Shown here: in pieces, positions 1-6,574 of the stretch
Layout of the letters: each line of letters starts with the position of its first letter
Numbering within the stretch: position 1 is the stretch's first letter
Source: Bacillota bacterium
GTDB taxonomy: Bacteria; Bacillota; Clostridia; UBA1381
Length of the DNA: 15,936 nucleotides
Assembly: GCA_021203665.1 (NCBI GenBank)
Contig: JAJQAT010000201.1
Location: forward strand, 5,344-21,279
Reading direction: 5' to 3'
Position numbers and translations under genes: made by a program
The notes under the pieces: model-generated
What the model was told of the DNA's origin: nothing
Seen by the model: only the letters and a program-made list of their open reading frames with translations
Database searches by the model: none

Positions 1-7
1 CCCACGT

Positions 8-53
8 CAACGCGTTAGCGTTGTAAGAGGGGAGCTGTCCGCCTTCGGTGGAC
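8..53. repeat. Two stem-loops in a possible intergenic repeat upstream of mod
   Basis: Two hairpins lie side by side. CAACGC (8-13) pairs perfectly with GCGTTG (18-23). GTCCGCC (37-43) pairs with GGTGGAC (47-53) through one G:T wobble around a TTC loop, framed by GGGGAGCT and TGAGGGGT. The layout resembles dispersed structured intergenic repeats of gut Clostridia that I recall, but only one copy is present here and it may begin before the window. Calling it a member of a repeat family is inference. Confidence 0.4.
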
Positions 54-79
54 TGAGGGGTCAAATAATTAAAGAAAAA

Positions 80-98
80 GTGTCACCACCGGTGACAC
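80..98. promoter_or_regulatory. Perfect 8-bp inverted repeat just before the mod ribosome binding site
   Basis: GTGTCACC (80-87) and GGTGACAC (91-98) are perfect reverse complements around ACC. The repeat ends four bases before the AAGGAGGA ribosome binding site (103-110), so it could be an operator or a leader hairpin affecting translation of mod. There is no T run after it, so it is unlikely to be a terminator for an upstream gene. Confidence 0.45.
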
Positions 99-116
99 AA
101 TTAAGGAGGAGTAAAA

Positions 117-1520
117 ATGGACAAAATGAAATTTGAAACACCGGCTCTTGCGGAGCGAAATATTGACAAGATTGCGGCACTGTTCCCTAACTGCGTTACG
201 GAGACGGCGGACGGGAATGGCGGAGTTCGCCGCGCCGTTAATTTTGATACCTTAAAGCAAATGCTTTCGGGTGACATTGCCGAGGGGAACGAAGCGTATG
301 AGTTTACCTGGGTCGGCAAAAAGGCGGCTATGGCGGAGGCGAGCAAGCCGACGCGCAAGACCCTGCGTCCGTGCAAGGAGGAAAGCGTCGATTGGGACAA
401 CACCGAAAATCTCTATATCGAGGGCGACAACCTGGAGGTTTTAAAGCTCTTGCAGGAAAGCTACCTCGGCAAGGTTAAAATGATATACATAGACCCGCCT
501 TATAACACAGGAAATGACTTTATCTACGACGACACATTTAAGCACTCGCAGGAGGAGGAAAACGAGCAAATAGGAATGTTCGACGAGGACGACAACCGCC
601 TTTTCAAGAACACCGACACAAACGGACGCTTCCACTCCGATTGGTGCAGTATGATTTACCCGCGGCTGCTTTTGGCGCGGAATTTACTGAGCGACGACGG
701 GGTTATTTTTATCAGCATTGATGATAATGAAGTGGAAAATCTCACGAAAATTGGTAAAGAAATTTTTGGTGATGAAAATTATGTAAATGCATTGAAATGG
801 AAAAGAAAAAAACAACCATCATTTTTGTCAAGACATATTGCACCTGTAATGGAGTATGTACTTATATTTGCTAAGAACAGTGAAAAATTAGGTAAACTTT
901 CTGTAGAATCAATCAGCGATGCTACTAAGAAAGTAATAAATATTTCTAATCACGAATCAACAAGAGTATTTAAGGCAGGAGTTGAGGTGAAGGGACTTGA
1001 AAATGGTGTAATACCTAAAGGTAGATATACTGTAAAAACTATGACAGTTGAATATTTGGATGATGTAATTGTTGAAAATTATCACACAGTATATCCGGTA
1101 ACTGTAAAAGCAAAATTCTTGAACACACAAGATAAAATTGATGAATTTGCAGATAATAAATTGCTTTATATAACAGCTGCTAAAGGATTGAGAAGATATG
1201 TGAGTGCAGATGAATCCAATAAGGAAAAATCAATTACGGATTTGTTGCTTGATTGGGGAGATAATCAAGATAGTGAAAAAGAGCAAAAAGAAATATTGGG
1301 CAATAAATATTTTGATTATACGAAGCCTACATTACTTATTCATAACCTTGTAAAATCTTGTACTTTTGAAGATTCCATTATCCTCGACTTTTTCTCCGGC
1401 TCTGCCACAACCGCACACGCGGTAATGCAGCTTAACGCCGAAGAATTTGCGGGGGGGGGGGAGTACATCCGCCCCCAACGGCGGCGGACGGCGCAAGTTT
1501 ATTATGGTGCAGCTGCCTGA
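117..1520 (+). CDS. mod: Type III restriction-modification DNA methyltransferase Mod, N-terminal part, frameshifted at a G11 tract (OFF state)
   Basis: Mod of a type III system: an AdoMet-dependent N6-adenine methyltransferase that also supplies DNA recognition for the Mod-Res complex. The ATG follows AAGGAGGA (103-110). Motifs follow the beta-class order: DPPY catalytic motif at residues 126-129, then a recognition region (about 205-415), then AdoMet motif I, DFFSGSATT, at 424-432. After Ala445 the frame enters the G11 run and continues for about 20 unrelated residues to a stop at 1520, giving 467 aa. The expected remainder of Mod, starting RKFIMVQLPEP, lies just downstream in the frame reached by removing one base; the repaired protein would be 670 aa, normal for the family. 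The product as read keeps both catalytic motifs but lacks the C-terminal third. Phase variation is inferred; a homopolymer error is the alternative. Confidence 0.9.
   Translation: MDKMKFETPALAERNIDKIAALFPNCVTETADGNGGVRRAVNFDTLKQMLSGDIAEGNEAYEFTWVGKKAAMAEASKPTRKTLRPCKEESVDWDNTENLYIEGDNLEVLKLLQESYLGKVKMIYIDPPYNTGNDFIYDDTFKHSQEEENEQIGMFDEDDNRLFKNTDTNGRFHSDWCSMIYPRLLLARNLLSDDGVIFISIDDNEVENLTKIGKEIFGDENYVNALKWKRKKQPSFLSRHIAPVMEYVLIFAKNSEKLGKLSVESISDATKKVINISNHESTRVFKAGVEVKGLENGVIPKGRYTVKTMTVEYLDDVIVENYHTVYPVTVKAKFLNTQDKIDEFADNKLLYITAAKGLRRYVSADESNKEKSITDLLLDWGDNQDSEKEQKEILGNKYFDYTKPTLLIHNLVKSCTFEDSIILDFFSGSATTAHAVMQLNAEEFAGGGEYIRPQRRRTAQVYYGAAA
720..1375 (+). other. AT-rich target-recognition segment of mod, probably exchanged
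   Basis: This stretch encodes the central part of Mod between the DPPY and motif I blocks, where type III enzymes carry the target recognition domain. Counting 721-960 by hand gives 68 G/C in 240 bases (28%), whereas 301-360 has 37 of 60 (62%). The base composition changes abruptly near 715-725 and again near 1378, both close to conserved catalytic blocks. Codon choice also shifts to AT-ending codons. This is the pattern left by replacement of a recognition domain through recombination in the conserved flanks. The boundaries are approximate. Confidence 0.65.
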
Positions 1521-2130
1521 GCCTTGCGATGAGAAATCCGAGGCGTACAAGGCGGGATACAAGAATATTTGCGAGATAGGCAAAGAGCGTATACGGCGGG
1601 CAGGAAAGAAAATAAAGGATGAAATGATGCCGCTCGAAACGGACAATACAGCAAAGTCCGACCAAATTTCCATTGAGGACATTGCGGCAAGTAAAAAGAG
1701 CGCAAAAGCGGCGGATGAGTTGGACACGGGTTTTCGCGTATTCAAGCTTGCCGACAGTAATATGGAGGACGTATATTTCAGTGCGGACGAGTATAATCAG
1801 GATATGCTTGAACAGATGGAATCGAACATCAAGCCCGACCGCACGGATATGGACTTGCTTTTCGGCTGCCTTTTGGAATGGGGGTTGCCGCTTGATATGC
1901 CGTACAAGAGCGAGAAAATAGAAAATTGCACAGTCCACACCTACAACGACGGCGACCTTATCGCGTGCTTTGACGAGAATATCCCCGAAAGCGTAATAAT
2001 GGAAATAGCCAAACGCGAACCCCTGCGCGCCGTATTCCGTGACAGCAGCTTCCCAAGCGCACCCGAAAAGATAAATATGTGGGAGAGGTTTAAGCTGATA
2101 GCGCCGGATACACGGGTTAAGGTGATTTAG
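1447..2130 (+). pseudogene. mod: C-terminal part of Mod, out of frame with the N-terminal part
   Basis: This reading frame carries the missing C-terminal third of Mod: the block KFIMVQLPEP, a segment like other Mods (GYKNICEIGKERIRRAGKKI), TGFRVFKL, and the C-terminal part with DLLFGCLLEWG and a terminal VKVI. Its only nearby start is TTG at 1447 with no ribosome binding site, so it is unlikely to be made alone. It joins the upstream frame if one G of the 1451-1461 run is removed; the repaired junction would read FAGGGSTSAPNGGGRRKFIMV. Compared with the usual NAEDGGxRKFIMV of the family as I remember it, that is a Gly/Ser-rich insertion of roughly a dozen residues around the tract. The stop at 2128-2130 is 36 bases before rhuM. 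Confidence 0.85.
1451..1461 (+). repeat. G11 homopolymer tract inside mod (candidate phase-variation switch)
   Basis: Eleven consecutive G lie between C1450 and A1462, within the reading frame of mod. Runs of this length mutate by slipped-strand mispairing and are the classic contingency switch in type III mod genes of host-adapted bacteria. With 11 G the gene is out of frame; 10 or 13 G would restore the full protein. The tract could also let RNA polymerase slip, giving a minority of in-frame transcripts. Confidence 0.85.
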
Positions 2131-2166
2131 AATGTACAATTTACAATGAATAAAGGAGATGTACTA

Positions 2167-3240
2167 ATGGCGAAAAAGAAAGATGAGCTGCGCTCGTCTG
2201 CGGCGGAGTATTTGATATTTACAGCGTCCACCGGCGACAGCGGCGACAGCGTTGAAATGCGGTATGAGGACGAAAATATTTGGCTGACACAAAAAATGAT
2301 GGCAGTGCTTTATGATGTGGATGTGCGCACGATTAGCGAACATATAAAAAAAATATATGAAGATAATGAGTTGACCGAGGATGCAACTATCCGGAATTTC
2401 CGGATAGTTCAAACAGAGGGCAATAGGCAGGTGGCGCGAAATACCAAACACTACAGCTTGCAAATGATTATTGCAGTAGGGTTCAAGGTGAATAACGAGC
2501 GTGCGGTACAGTTCAGAAAATGGGCAAATTTAATAGTCAAGGACTACACAATTAAGGGCTGGGTTATGGACGATGAGCGTCTTAAGCGCGGCGCGTATTT
2601 GACGCAGAAATATTTTGACGAGCAGCTTGAACGTATAAGAGAAATACGGTCGAGCGAAAGAATGTTTTATCAAAAAATAACCGATTTGTATGCCACCGCT
2701 GTCGATTATGACAAGGACGCGTCGTCTACAAAACGTTTTTATGCAACTGTGCAAAATAAAATGCACTATGCCGTACACGGACATACCGCGGCGGAGGTTA
2801 TTGTTGAAAGAGCAAATTACGAAAAGCCTCATATGGGACTTACATCTTGGGCTGACGCTCCATACGGAAAGATAAAAAAGTCTGATGTTACCGTCGCAAA
2901 GAATTATCTTTCAGAGGTTGAGTTGGAACAGCTTAACAGAATGGTCACCGCATATCTTGATTTTGCGGAGAATATGACATTGCGTCATATTCCTCTCACT
3001 ATGGAGGATTGGGAAAAACGTCTGAACAGTTTTATTGAGATGTTTGAATACGGTTTGTTAAAGGATGCCGGAAAAGTGTCGGCAGAAATCGCAAAGCTGC
3101 ACGCCTTGAGTGAGTTTGAAAAATACAGGGTTGTGCAGGATAGGCTATATGAAAGCGACTTTGACAGATTTATTGAGGAACAGGAAAATGCAGCGGATGA
3201 GCATTTAACGGAGGACGATACACGTGAAGCTTCAATTTAA
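2167..3240 (+). CDS. rhuM: RhuM-family protein encoded between mod and res
   Basis: A 357-residue member of the RhuM family, named after a Salmonella SPI-3 gene and often found beside restriction-modification genes; its biochemical role is not established. The N-terminal part has a helix-turn-helix-like segment (about 39-68, WLTQKMMAVLYDVDVRTISE), then the family blocks TIRNFRIVQTEG (74-85) and HYSLQMIIAVGFKVNNERA (95-113). The C-terminal half is helical and charged, with no membrane segment or signal peptide. I place the start at 2167 because AAAGGAG (2152-2158) precedes it by eight bases; an in-frame ATG at 2146 lacks a site. It follows mod by 36 bases and overlaps res by 17, so it should be co-transcribed and translationally coupled. 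Its position suggests a regulatory or accessory role in the restriction system, which is inference. Confidence 0.85.
   Translation: MAKKKDELRSSAAEYLIFTASTGDSGDSVEMRYEDENIWLTQKMMAVLYDVDVRTISEHIKKIYEDNELTEDATIRNFRIVQTEGNRQVARNTKHYSLQMIIAVGFKVNNERAVQFRKWANLIVKDYTIKGWVMDDERLKRGAYLTQKYFDEQLERIREIRSSERMFYQKITDLYATAVDYDKDASSTKRFYATVQNKMHYAVHGHTAAEVIVERANYEKPHMGLTSWADAPYGKIKKSDVTVAKNYLSEVELEQLNRMVTAYLDFAENMTLRHIPLTMEDWEKRLNSFIEMFEYGLLKDAGKVSAEIAKLHALSEFEKYRVVQDRLYESDFDRFIEEQENAADEHLTEDDTREASI
2385..2409. repeat. Perfect 12-bp inverted repeat inside rhuM
   Basis: Bases 2385-2396 (AACTATCCGGAA) are the exact reverse complement of 2398-2409, with T2397 at the centre. It encodes residues 73-81 of RhuM, in the conserved TIRNFRIV block, so protein conservation may explain part of it. 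A strong RNA hairpin or a protein-binding palindrome is possible. Confidence 0.6.
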
Positions 3241-6202
3241 AAATCAAAAATTCCAGGCGGATGCGGCAAAAGCGGTAGTTGACGTGTTTGCGGGGCAGCC
3301 GTATTTAACGCCGTCGTATATGATGGACAGAGGACGCGGTACTTTTCAGACCTCACTGACGGAGGGAGAGGATTTCACCGGTTGGAGCAACCATAAGATA
3401 GTGCCGGAAATTTCCGACCGCATTATTTTGGAGCATTTGCAAAAGATACAGCGCGATAACGCCATTGCGCCGTCGGAAAAATTAGAGGGGAAATATAATC
3501 TGACAATAGAAATGGAAACCGGTGTCGGCAAAACGTATACATATATCAAAACTATGTATGAGCTTAACAAGCGTTACGGGTGGAGCAAATTTATTGTCGT
3601 TGTGCCGAGCGTCGCTATTCGCGAGGGCGTGTATAAATCCTTTGAGGTGACACAGGAGCATTTCGCGGAGCAGTACGGAAAGAAAATCAGGTATTTTATA
3701 TATAACTCCGCGCAGCTTACCGAGATTGACCGCTTCGCGTCCGACAGCTCGATAAATGTTATGATAATCAATTCCCAGGCATTTAACGCGCGCGGAAAGG
3801 ACGCGCGGCGCATTTATATGGAGCTTGACGAGTTCCGCTCGCGCCGTCCGATAGATATTATTGCGAAAACAAATCCGATACTTATTATCGACGAGCCGCA
3901 AAGCGTCGAGGGTAAGCAGACAAAGGAACGCTTGAAGGAATTTAACCCGCTTCTGACCTTGCGCTATTCCGCTACGCATAAAAAGGACAGTATTTACAAT
4001 ATGGTGTACCGCCTTGACGCGATGGATGCGTATAATAAGCATTTGGTAAAGAAAATTGCCGTCAAGGGCATTACCGAATCCGGCAGCACCGCGACCGAAA
4101 GCTATGTATATCTGCAAAGCATCAACCTGTCCAAGGCAGACCCGACCGCGACGATACAATTCGACTACAAGGGCAAATCCGGCATACGCAAGGTTACAAA
4201 GACCGTCGGTATCGGATATAACTTATACGATAATTCCAACGGTATGGAGGAATACCGCAATAATTTTGTTGTGAAAATGATTGACGGACGCGATGATTCG
4301 ATAGAGTTTTTGAACGGAATTAAACTCTACGCCGGCGACGTTGTAGGCGAGGTCAGCGAGGAGCAGTTAAGACGGCTGCAAATTCGCGAAACGATACTTT
4401 CGCATATTGAGCGTGAAAGACAGCTCTTTTATAAGGGAATTAAGGTGCTGTCGCTGTTCTTTATAGACGAGGTTGCGCACTATAAACAATACGATGAGGC
4501 GGGACAGCCGAAAAACGGTATTTTCGCGGATATGTTCGAGGAGGAATATAACGATATTATATCCAATTTGCAGATTGGTATCGGCGAGGAGGATTATCTC
4601 AAGTACCTTGGCGCGATAACCGCGGAGAATACTCACGCGGGATATTTCTCGATTGACAAAAAGGGACGTATGACAAACAGTAAGCTCGGCGATAAGAAAG
4701 AGCGCACGTCGGATGATATTGACGCATACGATTTGATTATGAAAAACAAGGAGCTTCTCTTAGACCGCGACCCGAAGCGTTCACCTGTCCGCTTTATATT
4801 CTCGCATTCCGCACTGCGTGAGGGTTGGGATAATCCGAACGTATTCCAAATTTGCACCCTAAAGCAAAGCGGAAGCGATGTCCGCAAGCGTCAGGAGGTC
4901 GGACGCGGACTGCGCCTTTGCGTAAACCAGGACGGCGACAGCTTTGCAAAGGGCTTGCAGTCGGAGATTGCCGACGCGGTTGCCGACCGTCCGCGCGCGG
5001 TTACGGCGGAGCTGTTTGTAGGGAAATCCATTACCGATAACGACGGCAATGAGCAGATTATCGACAAGGACACGGCGCAGTCTATTTATTTCGATATGGT
5101 TGTAAACGGCTATGTCGATAAGAAAGGCGCGCTGACCGATAAATATTACGAGGATAAGGCGAATAACGAGATTAAGGTTGCGGAGGAAGTCGCAGACAGT
5201 GCCGCGGCGGTTATGGATATTGTCGATTCCGTTTACAGCAGCCGCGCAATGCAGCCTGATAACGCAAGGAGCAATAACGTCGAGTTAAAGGTTGACCCCG
5301 ATAAGCTCGCTATGCCGCAGTTTAAGGCATTATGGAATAAGATAAATGCAAAATCGTATTACATTGTCGATTTTGACACGGACGAGCTTGTACGAAAATC
5401 CATTGACGAGCTGAACAGAAAGCTGAGAGTGTCAAAGATATTCTTTAAGGTTGAAAGCGGACAGATGGAAGAGATTAAGTCGCGCGAGGAGCTTATGAGC
5501 GGCGAGGCGTTTGAAAAACAGTCCTCCGAAACATTCGGCTCCGATACAAAGATAAGCGTAAATCGAAGCGTTAAATACGATTTGATAGGTAAGCTCGTGG
5601 AGGAAACGGGACTTACGCGCAAGGCGGTAATCGCGATACTCACCGGAATTGAAAAGCTTGTGTTCAATCAATTCAAGGACAATCCGGAGGAGTTTATTAT
5701 TAAAACCGCCGCGCTTATAAACGATGAAAAGGCTACCGCGATAATTGAGCATATAACATATGATATGCTTGACGACCGCTATGATACGGCTGTATTTACC
5801 GACCCGACAATCAAGGGAAAGCTCGGCATTAACGCGATGAAAGCAAAGCGGCATTTGTATGACCATATTGTCTATGATTCCACGAATGAGCGCAGGTTTG
5901 CGGCGGAGCTTGACACAAACGAAGCCGTTTCCGTATACGTAAAGCTGCCGGACGGATTTTATATATCCACGCCCGTGGGACACTATAACCCCGACTGGGC
6001 AATAGCGTTTAAAGAGGGCACGGTTAAGCATATATATTTCATTGCGGAAACAAAGGGCTCAATGAGCAGTATGCAGCTGCGCGAGGTGGAAAAAGCCAAA
6101 ATCCACTGTGCTAAAGAGCATTTTAAAGCGATAAGCTCAGACAGCGTGGTTTATAAAGTTGTAAATGACTACGATGAGCTGCTAAAGCTCGTGACGGTGT
6201 AA
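3224..6202 (+). CDS. res: Type III restriction endonuclease subunit Res
   Basis: A 992-residue Res subunit: an SF2 helicase-like ATPase fused to a nuclease, which cuts unmethylated DNA only when complexed with Mod. Visible motifs: Walker A METGVGKT (97-104), motif II DEPQ (223-226), motif III YSAT (248-251), motif V region SALREGWDNPNV (about 527-538), motif VI QEVGRGLR (557-564). The C-terminal PD-(D/E)xK nuclease has P923-D924 and E942-T-K944, so the active site looks intact. The start is GTG at 3224, 9 bases after GGAGG (3210-3214), inside the end of rhuM. Length is normal for the family. Because Res needs Mod, an OFF mod should leave the whole system inactive rather than toxic. A strong terminator follows at 6236-6282. 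Confidence 0.95.
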   Translation: MKLQFKNQKFQADAAKAVVDVFAGQPYLTPSYMMDRGRGTFQTSLTEGEDFTGWSNHKIVPEISDRIILEHLQKIQRDNAIAPSEKLEGKYNLTIEMETGVGKTYTYIKTMYELNKRYGWSKFIVVVPSVAIREGVYKSFEVTQEHFAEQYGKKIRYFIYNSAQLTEIDRFASDSSINVMIINSQAFNARGKDARRIYMELDEFRSRRPIDIIAKTNPILIIDEPQSVEGKQTKERLKEFNPLLTLRYSATHKKDSIYNMVYRLDAMDAYNKHLVKKIAVKGITESGSTATESYVYLQSINLSKADPTATIQFDYKGKSGIRKVTKTVGIGYNLYDNSNGMEEYRNNFVVKMIDGRDDSIEFLNGIKLYAGDVVGEVSEEQLRRLQIRETILSHIERERQLFYKGIKVLSLFFIDEVAHYKQYDEAGQPKNGIFADMFEEEYNDIISNLQIGIGEEDYLKYLGAITAENTHAGYFSIDKKGRMTNSKLGDKKERTSDDIDAYDLIMKNKELLLDRDPKRSPVRFIFSHSALREGWDNPNVFQICTLKQSGSDVRKRQEVGRGLRLCVNQDGDSFAKGLQSEIADAVADRPRAVTAELFVGKSITDNDGNEQIIDKDTAQSIYFDMVVNGYVDKKGALTDKYYEDKANNEIKVAEEVADSAAAVMDIVDSVYSSRAMQPDNARSNNVELKVDPDKLAMPQFKALWNKINAKSYYIVDFDTDELVRKSIDELNRKLRVSKIFFKVESGQMEEIKSREELMSGEAFEKQSSETFGSDTKISVNRSVKYDLIGKLVEETGLTRKAVIAILTGIEKLVFNQFKDNPEEFIIKTAALINDEKATAIIEHITYDMLDDRYDTAVFTDPTIKGKLGINAMKAKRHLYDHIVYDSTNERRFAAELDTNEAVSVYVKLPDGFYISTPVGHYNPDWAIAFKEGTVKHIYFIAETKGSMSSMQLREVEKAKIHCAKEHFKAISSDSVVYKVVNDYDELLKLVTV

Positions 6203-6235
6203 ATATATTGCAATTATTACATTCCGCATTCATAA

Positions 6236-6282
6236 AAAAACAACACGTTTGATTTCATTTCCCGAAATCGAACGTGTTTTTT
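6236..6282 (+). terminator. Rho-independent terminator after res
   Basis: A 15-bp stem, AACACGTTTGATTTC (6242-6256) against GAAATCGAACGTGTT (6264-6278) with one mismatch, closes a 7-base loop and runs into six T (6277-6282). An A run precedes it, so it could also stop leftward transcription. It separates the restriction operon from the small ORF and recombinase. Confidence 0.9.
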
Positions 6283-6399
6283 GTAACCGGATAAACCGTA
6301 CATTCGAAACGGACATTTTGCTTTAACAAAACTGTAAACTGCAAATATTCATTCATACACTATCTAATTGCATATAATCTAACAAGGAAGGTGATATTT

Positions 6400-6531
6400 A
6401 TGAAAAAGCAAAATCCGGATTTTAACGTTAAAATCAATTACAAGGCACGCGCGGAATCCGAGCGGCGGTATGCGGTCAGCAAGAGGCTTGCCTCGGTTAT
6501 CAATACTGCGGTCAACACCACATACAGATGA
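6400..6531 (+). CDS. Small basic protein of unknown function (43 aa) upstream of the recombinase
   Basis: A 43-codon ORF starts at ATG 6400 after AAGGAAGGTG (6384-6393), a good site at normal spacing, and stops at TGA 6529-6531. The product begins MKKQNPDFNVKINYKARAE and is rich in Lys and Arg with a predicted helical second half (SERRYAVSKRLASVINTAVN). It has no signal peptide or membrane segment. It ends 43 bases before the recombinase start, with a hairpin between. I do not recognise the family. Small basic proteins beside serine recombinases can be directionality factors or regulators, but it could also be a translated leader. A possible TATAAT at 6373-6378 lies very close to the start and has no good -35. 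Confidence 0.6.
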   Translation: MKKQNPDFNVKINYKARAESERRYAVSKRLASVINTAVNTTYR

Positions 6532-6536
6532 AATTT

Positions 6537-6558
6537 AGGGGAGCTTCGCGGCTCCCCT
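6537..6558 (+). promoter_or_regulatory. Hairpin between the small ORF and the recombinase
   Basis: AGGGGAGC (6537-6544) pairs perfectly with GCTCCCCT (6551-6558) around TTCGCG, followed by only TTT and then the AAGGAGG site (6561-6567) of the recombinase. It begins five bases after the stop codon of the small ORF. It could be a weak terminator or attenuator coupling recombinase expression to translation of the small ORF, or an RNA stability element. Confidence 0.55.
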
Positions 6559-6574
6559 TTAAGGAGGTAATCAT

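Noticed and set aside
1432..2139. A 235-codon leftward ORF opposite the C-terminal part of mod
   Set aside because: It lies entirely opposite recognisable Mod sequence, has no ribosome binding site and reads as low-complexity shadow coding.
2346..2353. A8 tract in rhuM as a second phase-variation site
   Set aside because: It is short, encodes plausible Lys-Lys in frame, and the gene is intact; A8 runs are common in AT-rich genes.
3482..4159. A 225-codon leftward ORF opposite res
   Set aside because: Antisense to the conserved helicase domain of Res, with no family resemblance and no start signals.
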